From the NCBI RefSeq assembly GCF_900114015.1, contig NZ_FORN01000003.1, positions 124,001 to 188,000 on the forward strand: a stretch of DNA of 64,000 bases. Direction: 5' to 3'. Positions 57,652 to 64,000 of this stretch are shown here, in pieces; the stretch's first letter is position 1, and each line of letters begins with the position of its first letter. The notes under the pieces were generated by a model. It was not told the origin of the DNA and did no database searches. It saw only the letters and a program-made list of their open reading frames with translations. Both the position numbers and the translations under genes were made by a program. Origin of the DNA: Caulobacter sp. UNC279MFTsu5.1. Its GTDB lineage: Bacteria; Pseudomonadota; Alphaproteobacteria; Caulobacterales; Caulobacteraceae.

Positions 57652-58659
57652 TCACCAGACCCCGATCTTCTCCGCCTCGTGGTGGCTGATCGGGTGGTGG
57701 GCCTTCCGGTGGTCTTCCTCGGCCAGGAAGCGCACGGCCTCCAGGGCGGCCATGCAGCCCATGCCGGCGGCGGTGACGGCCTGGCGGTAGACGTCGTCGG
57801 TGACGTCGCCGGCCGCGTAGACGCCGGCCACGGCGGTCGAGGTCGTGCCCGGCTTGACCTTCAGATAGCCGCCCGGGCCGGTCTCCAGCTGGCCCTTGAA
57901 CAGCTCAGACGACGGGGCGTGGCCGATGGCGATGAACACGCCGTCGCAGGGGACGGTCTGGGTCTCGCCGGTCTTGACGTTCTTCAGCCGCACGCCGGTG
58001 ACCCCCATCGGGTCGGAGTCGCCGAGGACCTCGTCGATGGCGCTGTCCCAGATCACCTCGATCTTGGGATGGGCCAGCAGGCGCTCCTGCAGGATCATCT
58101 CGGCCCGCAGCTCGTCCTTGCGGTGCACCAGGGTCACCTTGCTGGCGAAGCTGGTCAGGAACAGGGCCTCCTCCACGGCGGTGTTGCCGCCGCCGACCAC
58201 GACCACTTCCTTGTTGCGGTAGAAGAAGCCGTCGCAGGTGGCGCAGGCGCTGACGCCGAAGCCCTGGAACTTGCTCTCGCTGTCCAGGCCCAGCCACTTG
58301 GCCTGGGCGCCGGTGGCGATGATCAGGGTCTCGGCGAACCAGTCCTGGCCGCTGTCGGTGGTGATGTGGAACGGGCGCTTGGAGAGGTCGGCGCTCAGCA
58401 CGATGTCGCTGACGAACTCGGTTCCGACATGCTCGGCCTGGGCCTTCATCTGGTCCATCAGCCACGGCCCCTGGATGACGTCGGCGAAGCCCGGATAGTT
58501 CTCGACGTCGGTGGTGATGGTCAGCTGGCCGCCGGGCTGGATGCCGGCGATCAGCACGGGCTTGAGCAGCGCGCGGGCGGCGTAGATGGCGGCGGTGTAG
58601 CCGGCGGGACCCGATCCGATGATCAGGCAGCGGGTGTGGCGGGGTTCGGGAGTCGACAT
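57652..58659 (-). CDS. trxB: Thioredoxin reductase
   Basis: A 335-aa FAD/NADPH enzyme reducing thioredoxin. FAD motif IIGSGPAGYTAAIYAARA, redox-active CATC in SACATCDGFFYRNKEV, NADPH motif VVGGGNTAVEEALFLTSF, and the FAD closing motif GVYAAGDVTDDVYRQAVTAA. Length and order fit the low-molecular-weight type. The start is at MSTPEPRHTRC; the upstream open frame crosses the divergent gene. It is divergent from a small membrane-protein gene. Confidence 0.96.
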   Translation of the reverse strand: MSTPEPRHTRCLIIGSGPAGYTAAIYAARALLKPVLIAGIQPGGQLTITTDVENYPGFADVIQGPWLMDQMKAQAEHVGTEFVSDIVLSADLSKRPFHITTDSGQDWFAETLIIATGAQAKWLGLDSESKFQGFGVSACATCDGFFYRNKEVVVVGGGNTAVEEALFLTSFASKVTLVHRKDELRAEMILQERLLAHPKIEVIWDSAIDEVLGDSDPMGVTGVRLKNVKTGETQTVPCDGVFIAIGHAPSSELFKGQLETGPGGYLKVKPGTTSTAVAGVYAAGDVTDDVYRQAVTAAGMGCMAALEAVRFLAEEDHRKAHHPISHHEAEKIGVW

Positions 58660-58726
58660 AGGCGCAGATATAGGGCCGATTCCGGTTTGGTGCGATGGGG
58701 CGGCGCGGATTCTGGGGATCGGCACG

Positions 58727-59059
58727 ATGATCGGGTTCAAGGGGGCGCCGACAGGGATCCTTGTCGGCCTGGCGTTCGCGGGCCTGGCCTGGTTCATCAC
58801 GGGCATGGCCAGCGCGGCCCTGATCTTCGGCGTGGTGTTCGGCGGCGTGATCTACGCCGTCACGCGGTATCGGGCGCTCTACGGCAAGCCGGCCGTCGAC
58901 GGTTTCGGCGGTTCCAGCGACGACATGACCTGGGACGACGACACTAGTTCATGGAGCGCCTCCAGCCCGTCGAGCGACCCGACGTCCGGCGACACCAGCT
59001 GCGACGACAGCGGATCCGACAGCGGAAGCTGCGACAGCGGCGGTGGCGGCGGAGACTAG
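58727..59059 (+). CDS. Small membrane protein with acidic Ser/Asp/Cys tail
   Basis: A 110-aa protein, unrecognised. Two hydrophobic helices (GAPTGILVGLAFAGLAWFIT and ASAALIFGVVFGGVIYAVTR) are followed by a low-complexity tail of about 45 residues rich in Ser, Asp and Gly with two Cys (DTSCDDSGSDSGSCDSGGGG). The tail should be disordered and could bind metal ions. It is divergent from trxB. Its start ATG lies in GGCACGATGATC with no strong ribosome-binding site. Confidence 0.6.
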   Translation: MIGFKGAPTGILVGLAFAGLAWFITGMASAALIFGVVFGGVIYAVTRYRALYGKPAVDGFGGSSDDMTWDDDTSSWSASSPSSDPTSGDTSCDDSGSDSGSCDSGGGGGD

Positions 59060-59063
59060 CCGA

Positions 59064-59168
59064 TCTCCCCCTCTGGGGGAGGTGGCCCAGAGGGCCGGAG
59101 GGGGCGCGGCGTCGGCCGTGGGAGACCCCCTCAGTCGGCTTCGCCGACAGCTCTCCCAGAGGGGGAGC
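59064..59168. repeat. Palindromic intergenic repeat, family B
   Basis: TCTCCCCCTCTGGGGGAGGT ... CAGCTCTCCCAGAGGGGGAG, with an inner GGGCC/TCAGTCGGCTTCGCCGACAG hairpin. It lies between the small membrane-protein gene and pseI. Confidence 0.75.
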
Positions 59169-59231
59169 ATCTCAACGCCTCGTCCACGATTTCAGGGTTA
59201 ATATGGGCCAAAGTCCCACGAGCCCCCGCCC

Positions 59232-60284
59232 ATGACCGCCCCCTATATCGAGATCGCCGGCCGCCGGATCGGCGCCGATCATCCGCCCTATCTGATCTGT
59301 GAACTCTCGGGCAATCACAACGGCAGCCTGGAGCGGGCGCTCGAGATGGTCGACGCGGCGGCCGACACCGGCGCCGACGCCATAAAGCTGCAGACCTACA
59401 CCGCCGACACCATCACGCTGGACGTCGACCGGCCCGAGTTCAAGATCCACGGCGGCCTGTGGGACGGGCGCAGCCTGCATGAGCTCTACCAGGAGGCCCA
59501 GACCCCCTACGAGTGGCATGGCCCGATCTTCGAGCGGGCCCGCCGGCGCGGCGTGACCATCTTCTCCAGCCCGTTCGACGAGACCGCCGTCGACCTGCTG
59601 GCGGGGCTGGACGCCCCGGCCTACAAGATCGCCTCGTTCGAGGCCGTCGACCTGCCGCTGATCCGCTACGCCGCCCGCCAGGGCAAGCCGCTGATCATCT
59701 CGACCGGCATGGCCAACCTGCAGGAGATGCGGACGGCCCTGGACACCGCCCTGGAGGCCGGCGCGGCGGGCGTGCTGCTGCTGCACTGCGTGTCCAGCTA
59801 TCCGGCCAGCTTCGAGGACGCCAATGTCCGCACCGTGGTCGACATGGCCCAGCGGTTCGGCTGCCCGATCGGCCTGTCGGACCACACCCCGGGCACGGCG
59901 GCCTCGGTGGCGGCGGTGTCGCTGGGCGCCTGCGCGGTCGAGAAGCACTTCACCCTGGCCCGGGCCGACGGCGGCCCCGACGCCGCCTTCAGCCTGGAGC
60001 CGGCCGAGTTCCGCGCCCTGTGCGACGACACCCGCAACGCCTGGAAGGCCCTGGGCGGCGTCAATTACGACCTGCTGGGCAGCGAGCGCGGCAACCGCCA
60101 GTTCCGCCGCTCGCTGTACGTCACCGCCGACGTCGCGGCCGGCGAGCTCCTGACCCGGGCCAATGTCCGCTCGGTCCGCCCGGGCGAGGGCCTGCCCCCC
60201 GCCGACTACGAGGCCGTGCTGGGCCGCCCGGCCGCCCGGGCCCTGAAGCGCGGCGAGCCCCTGGCCTGGGACATGGTGGGGTAG
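59232..60284 (+). CDS. pseI: Pseudaminic acid synthase (NeuB family)
   Basis: A 350-aa enzyme condensing a 6-deoxy-diacetamido-hexose with phosphoenolpyruvate to the nonulosonate pseudaminic acid. Marks are PYLICELSGNHNGSLERALE, AIKLQTYTADTITL, IFERARRRGVTIFSSPFDET, PAYKIASFEAVDLPLIRYAA, STGMANLQEM, HCVSSYPASFEDANV, GLSDHTPGTAASVAAVSLGA with VEKHFTL, and a C-terminal SAF antifreeze-like domain (about 285-350). The NHNG and H..P features favour PseI over sialic acid NeuB. Pseudaminic acid decorates flagellin in relatives. Confidence 0.88.
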   Translation: MTAPYIEIAGRRIGADHPPYLICELSGNHNGSLERALEMVDAAADTGADAIKLQTYTADTITLDVDRPEFKIHGGLWDGRSLHELYQEAQTPYEWHGPIFERARRRGVTIFSSPFDETAVDLLAGLDAPAYKIASFEAVDLPLIRYAARQGKPLIISTGMANLQEMRTALDTALEAGAAGVLLLHCVSSYPASFEDANVRTVVDMAQRFGCPIGLSDHTPGTAASVAAVSLGACAVEKHFTLARADGGPDAAFSLEPAEFRALCDDTRNAWKALGGVNYDLLGSERGNRQFRRSLYVTADVAAGELLTRANVRSVRPGEGLPPADYEAVLGRPAARALKRGEPLAWDMVG

Positions 60285-60290
60285 GAAGCG

Positions 60291-60590
60291 TCAGGTTTGG
60301 ACCTCGACATGCGCCTCTGCGTCCATGGCCAGGAGCAGGCGGCCCGCCGCCTTCAGGGTCATGTTGCGCGGGTCCGACAGCCATTCGTGAATCTGGGACC
60401 GTGAGACGCCTAGCGCCGCCGCCAGGTCGGCCTGGCGGAGCCCTTCGGCCGTCTTGAGGTGTTCGAAGCGCGCGACCACGCCGCACCACATCGCCGCCTG
60501 CGCCCTGCCGATGGCCTGGGCCTGCTCCTCGGGACCGAAACGCCGCACACGCCGTTCCAATCGGGACTCCGTCGCCAGACGCGGCGTCAC
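60291..60590 (-). CDS. XRE-family helix-turn-helix protein
   Basis: A 99-aa protein. The C-terminal half is an XRE HTH: LRQADLAAALGVSRSQIHEW-LSDPRNMTLKAAGRLLLAMD. The N-terminal part is Arg-rich and helical. It follows the TonB-receptor gene by 24 bp on the same strand and may be co-transcribed. HigA/antitoxin-like proteins look similar, but no toxin gene is adjacent, so it is best called a DNA-binding regulator of unknown target. Confidence 0.75.
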   Translation of the reverse strand: MTPRLATESRLERRVRRFGPEEQAQAIGRAQAAMWCGVVARFEHLKTAEGLRQADLAAALGVSRSQIHEWLSDPRNMTLKAAGRLLLAMDAEAHVEVQT

Positions 60591-60614
60591 GGGCCGACCC
60601 GTGACGCCGTTCCG

Positions 60615-62612
60615 TCAGAACTTGGCGCTTAGCACCAGGCGCACGTCGCGGCCCGGCATCACGACCGAATCCTTGTTGAGCGCCGTGGCGTTGCGGATCG
60701 TCTCGTCGGCCAGGTTGTGGCCGACCAGCAGCAGCTGGAGCCCCGGCTTGGCCTTGAACGGCTTCCAACGCACCTGGGCGTCGACGGAGGTATAGCCGTC
60801 GGTCGCCGGATCGGCCACGCCGACATGGTCCTGCGAGGACACCGCCAGCACCAGGAAGCTGGCGTCGATGGTCCCGTTGTCCCAGTCCAGGCCGCCGCCG
60901 AAGCGTCCGGGCTGGATGCGCGGCACGTCGCCGCCGCCGCCGGTGAACTTGGCGCGGACATAGTCGCCCAGCACCTGGCCCGACAGCTTGCCGCCGCCCA
61001 CTGCGGTCAGCGGGAAGAAGGCCTTGGCCTCCGCGCCCCAGAAGCTGGCGTCCCGCTGGCCGTAGTTCAGCTCCTTCAGGTCGCCGGCGCCGCCGACTGC
61101 GCAGACGCCGTCCTCCTCGCACAGGCGCCCGGTCAGCGCGCCGTAGATGTAGTTGTCGAACCGCGCGCCCCAGACCGAGGCCTCGATGCGGCCTTCCGAG
61201 CCGATCTTGTAGCGCGCCGTCGCCTCCAGGGAATTGGCCCGCTCGATCTTCAGGCTCGGGTCGCCGGTCTCGAACGTCGCCGGTCCGTCGTGTGGTCCGA
61301 TGGCGAAAAGTTCGGTCTGGGCCGGGGCCCGGGCGGCCGAAGCGGCGGTCAGGCCCAGGCGCAGGGCGTCGGACGCTTCGTAGGTGAAACCTGCCGAGAC
61401 GCTGACCGGCGTGAAGTTGCGCCGCGTCTCGACGCCCGAAGCCGGCGTGCCGTTGATCCGGATCTGTTCCACGCGCGCCGCGCCCTGGAACTGCAGAGGG
61501 CCGACCGGCGCCTCCACGAACACGAAGCCTGCGGCGCTCTGGGTGTGCGTCGGCAGCAGATAGTCGGCCCCCTCGCCCAGGGCGCTGAACTTGCGGTCCT
61601 GGAACTGGACGCCCAGGGCCGAAGCCGACAGCGGACCCGTCGCGCCGAACAGCGCCTCGGCGCGGCCGTCCCATTCCTTGTTGTTGAACGTCGAGAGGAC
61701 CACGTTGCCTTCCGGGTCGATCTCGCTGTGGGTGTAGTCGGCGTAGCCGGCGTCGACATTGATGCGTTGCAGGGCGCCCTGGTCGAGCTTGATCGAAGAG
61801 CCGAACGCGCCCTTGTCCTGCTTCATGCGGATGAAGGTGTCGTCGGACGGGATGCCGTATTTGGCTTCGTAATGCGTGCCGCTGGCGCCGACGCGGCTGT
61901 CGTCGCCGAAGAAGTAGGACGCTCCGCCCGAATAGCCGTTGCCGCGGAACCACGAATTGGGCTGCCGGCCGTCGGGCGTGTCGTAGTCGCTGGCCCGCCG
62001 TCCGAAGCCGTCCAGGTGGGCGGCGAAGGGGCCCTGGCCCGCATCGACGCTGAGCGTGCCCTCGCCGGTCCGGGCGCTGGACGAATAGGCGGTGGTGGCC
62101 TCGCCCTCGATCCCGTCGACGGGCTTGAGCGGGATGCGGTTGTTGATCACGTTGACCACCCCGCCGATCGCCTGGCTGCCATAGCGCAGGGTGGCCGCGC
62201 CGCGCACCACCTCGATGTCCTGGGCGGCCAGCGGATCGATTGGCACGCCGTGGTCGGGGCCGACATCCGAGACGTCCGAACTGGACAGGCCGTTCTCGGC
62301 CAGCTTGACGCGCTGGGCGTCCATGCCGCGGATCACCGGGCGGCTGGCGCCGGCGGCGAAGCCGGTGCCTGCGACGCCGGGGACGTTGCGCAGCGCGTCG
62401 GCGATGCTGGCGCCGCCATTGCTCAGCACCTGGTCGCGGCTCACCTGCTCGACGATCGTCGCGAAACGGTCCGGATCGCCGCTGAGCGGCGAGGCGGTGA
62501 CCACCACCTCGGACACGGCGGCATGGCCCAGATCCTGGGCCTGGGCGGCCGAGGCGCAGGCCAGGAGGATCCCGGCGCTGGACGCCGTCAACAACATCGA
62601 ACGCAGCCGCAT
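60615..62612 (-). CDS. TonB-dependent receptor, probable zinc/metallophore importer (ZnuD-like)
   Basis: A 665-aa outer-membrane receptor. A signal peptide covers about residues 1-26 (ASAAQAQ). The TonB box region is VSEVVVTASPLSGDPDRFAT. The plug has GASIADALRNVPGVAGTGFA, SRPVIRGMDAQRVKLAENGL, DHGVPIDPLAAQDIEVVRGA and GSQAIGGVVNVINNRIP. The barrel ends VMPGRDVRLVLSAKF. The plug sequence (SDVGPDHGV...DPL.A..IEVVRGPA.L.YGS.A.GGVVN) is that of the ZnuD group. ATG at 62612 has GGAGAG 5 bp upstream. A Zur-like box before the gene supports zinc. Confidence 0.88.
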   Translation of the reverse strand: MRLRSMLLTASSAGILLACASAAQAQDLGHAAVSEVVVTASPLSGDPDRFATIVEQVSRDQVLSNGGASIADALRNVPGVAGTGFAAGASRPVIRGMDAQRVKLAENGLSSSDVSDVGPDHGVPIDPLAAQDIEVVRGAATLRYGSQAIGGVVNVINNRIPLKPVDGIEGEATTAYSSSARTGEGTLSVDAGQGPFAAHLDGFGRRASDYDTPDGRQPNSWFRGNGYSGGASYFFGDDSRVGASGTHYEAKYGIPSDDTFIRMKQDKGAFGSSIKLDQGALQRINVDAGYADYTHSEIDPEGNVVLSTFNNKEWDGRAEALFGATGPLSASALGVQFQDRKFSALGEGADYLLPTHTQSAAGFVFVEAPVGPLQFQGAARVEQIRINGTPASGVETRRNFTPVSVSAGFTYEASDALRLGLTAASAARAPAQTELFAIGPHDGPATFETGDPSLKIERANSLEATARYKIGSEGRIEASVWGARFDNYIYGALTGRLCEEDGVCAVGGAGDLKELNYGQRDASFWGAEAKAFFPLTAVGGGKLSGQVLGDYVRAKFTGGGGDVPRIQPGRFGGGLDWDNGTIDASFLVLAVSSQDHVGVADPATDGYTSVDAQVRWKPFKAKPGLQLLLVGHNLADETIRNATALNKDSVVMPGRDVRLVLSAKF

Positions 62613-62648
62613 AAGGCTCTCCAAAAAAAGCGAACCTCGGCTCTTTAT

Positions 62649-62661
62649 GTTATATCATAAC
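62649..62661 (-). promoter_or_regulatory. Zur-like operator
   Basis: GTTATATCATAAC, arms GTTAT/ATAAC, within ATGTTATATCATAACG. It is close to the alphaproteobacterial Zur box (a GTTATnnnATAAC core) and lies 37 bp before the receptor start in an AT-rich patch. Repression by zinc-loaded Zur is inferred. Confidence 0.65.
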
Positions 62662-62799
62662 GTACGCCAAGCGGATCGTTGGCGAGGAGGCGTGAAGATC
62701 GGCTGGGTGATGCATTTTGGCCATGTCGCCGACGGATTGGATCGGCGACCAGACGAGCCGCGCCTAGCCTGAATCGACATTCAGCTCTTGGGGGGTGGC

Positions 62800-62839
62800 G
62801 AAAATCTCGTCCTTCGACAAGCGCAGGATGAGGTTTTCG
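62800..62839. repeat. Palindromic intergenic repeat, family D
   Basis: CGAAAATCTCGTCCTT ... AGGATGAGGTTTTCG around CGACAAGCGC. It is a mildly diverged copy of the hairpin at 27061. Confidence 0.65.
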
Positions 62840-62864
62840 ATTGACTGGGCCTATCCATGGTCCG

Positions 62865-62936
62865 CTCTAGAGCATTTTCGAGGGAAGCGGACACCGGTTC
62901 GCGTGAAGAAAGTGCGTTAAAACAAAGGCCTAGAGC
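62865..62936. repeat. Dispersed repeat with CTAGAGC ends, family F
   Basis: Begins GCTCTAGAGCATTTTCGAGG, holds GGACACCGGTTCGCGTGAAG, and ends AAAACAAAGGCCTAGAGC. The ends form an inverted repeat. From memory, similar GAGCATTTTC ... ACCGGTTCGCG ... TAGAGC elements are common in alphaproteobacterial genomes and behave like non-autonomous dispersed repeats. Only one copy is in this window. Confidence 0.55.
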
Positions 62937-62962
62937 CGGATTGATGCAATCAGGTCGGGGTT

Positions 62963-63838
62963 CTAGTCCGGCAGCAACCCCAGCCGCTTCCCCACGATCC
63001 GGTCCAGCGTCCGCTTGGGCAGGAGGTCGGCCATCAGCATCTGCATCGGCTGGGGAGTGATCGTGTAGCGGACCTTGGGCCTGGCGACGGTCAGGGCGGC
63101 GTGCACCGCCTGGCCGATCCGCTCGGGCGGCAGGCCCGACTTGCCGATCGACAGCATGTAGGCGCGCAGCCGGTCCAGGGCCGGGGCGTAGACGGTGCCG
63201 GCGTAGGCGCTGGTGTCGGTCTCGTCGGCCTTGTCCCAGATCGGCGTGGCCACCGCGCCGGGGGCGATCACCACCACGTCGACGCCGAACGGCAAGAGCT
63301 CGCGGCGCAAGGATTCCGACAGGCCCTCCAGCCCGAACTTGCTGGTGCAGTAGGGGCCCATGAACGGATTGGCGTTGCGGCCGCCGACCGAGCCAATGTT
63401 GACGATCCGTCCCGGGGTTCCGCCGGCCGGCTTGCGGGCCCCGACCAGCGGCGCGAAGGCCTGGGTGGCGATCACCACCCCGGTCAGGTTGACCTCCAGC
63501 TGTCGGCGCCATTCGTCGATCGGCAGGTGCAGCAGCGGGCCGGCCACGGCGATGCCGGCGTTGTTGACCAGCCCGGCCAGGGTCCGGCCGCCCAGCGCCG
63601 TCTCGACTTGCGCGGCGGCCGCGCGCACGGCGGCCTCGTCGGTGACGTCGAACAGCAGGGGCGTGACGGCCTGGCCGAACGCCGCGGCCAGCCGCTCGGC
63701 GTCGGCCGGCTTGCGCACGCTGCCGAACACGTGGAAGCCGCGCTGGGTCAGCACCTGGGCCACGGCCCAGCCGATGCCGGTCGAGGCGCCGGTGACGACG
63801 ACGGATGGGCTGTTCATGCGCTCGCTCCCCTGGGTCAT
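62963..63838 (-). CDS. SDR-family oxidoreductase
   Basis: About 291 aa (or 284 from MNSPSVVV). Classical SDR marks are VVVTGASTGIGWAVAQVLTQ, LLFDVTDEAAV, GLVNNAGIAVAGPLLHLPID, IVNIGSVGGRNANPFMGPYC with catalytic Ser, and the TSK of CTSKFGLEGL, in which the usual catalytic Tyr is two residues before the Cys (PYCTSK). The C-terminal part has RPKVRYTITPQPMQMLMADL, as in retinol/steroid-type SDRs. The substrate is unknown. It lies upstream of the end of a pseG-like gene with a 26-bp gap. Confidence 0.85.
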   Translation of the reverse strand: MTQGSERMNSPSVVVTGASTGIGWAVAQVLTQRGFHVFGSVRKPADAERLAAAFGQAVTPLLFDVTDEAAVRAAAAQVETALGGRTLAGLVNNAGIAVAGPLLHLPIDEWRRQLEVNLTGVVIATQAFAPLVGARKPAGGTPGRIVNIGSVGGRNANPFMGPYCTSKFGLEGLSESLRRELLPFGVDVVVIAPGAVATPIWDKADETDTSAYAGTVYAPALDRLRAYMLSIGKSGLPPERIGQAVHAALTVARPKVRYTITPQPMQMLMADLLPKRTLDRIVGKRLGLLPD

Positions 63839-63864
63839 GGCCAGGATGGGATAGGTGAACGGCG

Positions 63865-64000
63865 TTATCCAGCCCGTTTCCGCGCGATCACCTCCAGAAA
63901 GTGCGCCGCGACCCGCGCCGCCCCGCGCCCGTCGCAGACCGCGGCCGAGGCGGCCGACAGGCGGTCGCGCAGGGACGGGTCGCCCAGCAGGCGGGAGAGC
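63865..64000 (-). CDS. C-terminal end of a PseG-like protein (partial)
   Basis: The minus-strand frame reads LSRLLGDPSLRDRLSAASAA then VCDGRGAARVAAHFLEVIAR and a TAA stop. The LL.DP.LR..MS.A...L.DGRGA.RVA pattern is typical of the C terminus of the UDP-sugar hydrolase PseG (pseudaminic acid pathway) and of some glycosyltransferases. The pathway link is supported by pseI 3.6 kb away. The gene runs off the window. Confidence 0.5.
   Translation of the reverse strand, partial: LSRLLGDPSLRDRLSAASAAVCDGRGAARVAAHFLEVIARKRAG

Larger units (their letters stand above)
62613..62962. other. 350-bp gap with Zur-like box and two repeats
   Basis: Holds the TonB-receptor promoter with a Zur-like palindrome (62649-62661), a family D repeat (62800-62839) and a family F repeat (62865-62936). 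No coding sequence is supported. Confidence 0.6.

Noticed and set aside
60291-60590. Antitoxin half of a toxin-antitoxin pair
   Set aside because: The XRE protein has no toxin-sized partner with RelE/HigB features on either side; its neighbours are pseI and a TonB receptor.

Overview
This is high-GC (about 70%) DNA with tightly packed genes on both strands. The gene content points to an alphaproteobacterium of the Caulobacter type: two TonB-dependent receptors, Tad-type pseudopilin genes, SelO, many two-component proteins, SleB-type cell-wall hydrolases, a pseudaminic-acid synthase, a nadABC operon and a metE gene with a B12 riboswitch. That is an inference from gene content, because no rRNA or other marker gene is present. 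I saw no tRNA, rRNA, prophage, insertion sequence or CRISPR array. The accessory signal is mainly several families of short palindromic intergenic repeats.

Layout. 1-8.7 kb: end of a ThDP enzyme, a MarR/response regulator/kinase operon divergent from ilvE, small membrane proteins, folB with a pteridine-reductase-like SDR, and a Nudix hydrolase. 8.7-21.2 kb: aldehyde dehydrogenase, an ECF sigma/membrane-protein pair, a large M28 peptidase, a TonB receptor, SelO, and a LysR regulator divergent from pirin and wrbA. 21.4-27 kb: a histidine kinase with an ethylene-receptor-like sensor plus its response regulator, three Tad-type genes and an unrecognised 416-aa protein. 27-32 kb: a lysine/2-aminoadipate degradation cluster (hglS, amaB-type ALDH, D-2-hydroxyglutarate dehydrogenase) with a divergent Lrp regulator. 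32-35.4 kb: metE with a layered leader (palindromic operator, cobalamin riboswitch, short upstream frame). 35.4-49 kb: a kinase with a large periplasmic domain, a PadR/HAAS pair, lipoprotein, SleB hydrolase, small DUF proteins, a GlxA-type regulator divergent from a DJ-1/PfpI protein, a dioxygenase, an acyltransferase and a pseudo-receiver operon. 49-53.2 kb: nadA - macro domain - nadB - nadC behind two palindromic operators. 53.3-64 kb: a hybrid kinase, Dps, a second SleB protein, trxB, pseI, a TonB receptor behind a Zur-like box, an SDR and the end of a pseG-like gene.

Themes. Several units show visible control logic: B12 and a palindrome-binding repressor on metE, an Lrp protein facing the lysine genes, paired boxes before nadA, a Zur-like box before a TonB receptor, and a PadR gene with its own operator. 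The observations most worth following are the ethylene-receptor-like kinase, the Asp-less receiver with a FliM-like tail, the macro-domain gene inside the NAD operon, the metE leader and the unknown 416-aa protein. Starts were chosen from ribosome-binding sites, family length and overlaps. Family names are from motif recognition by eye, not from database searches.
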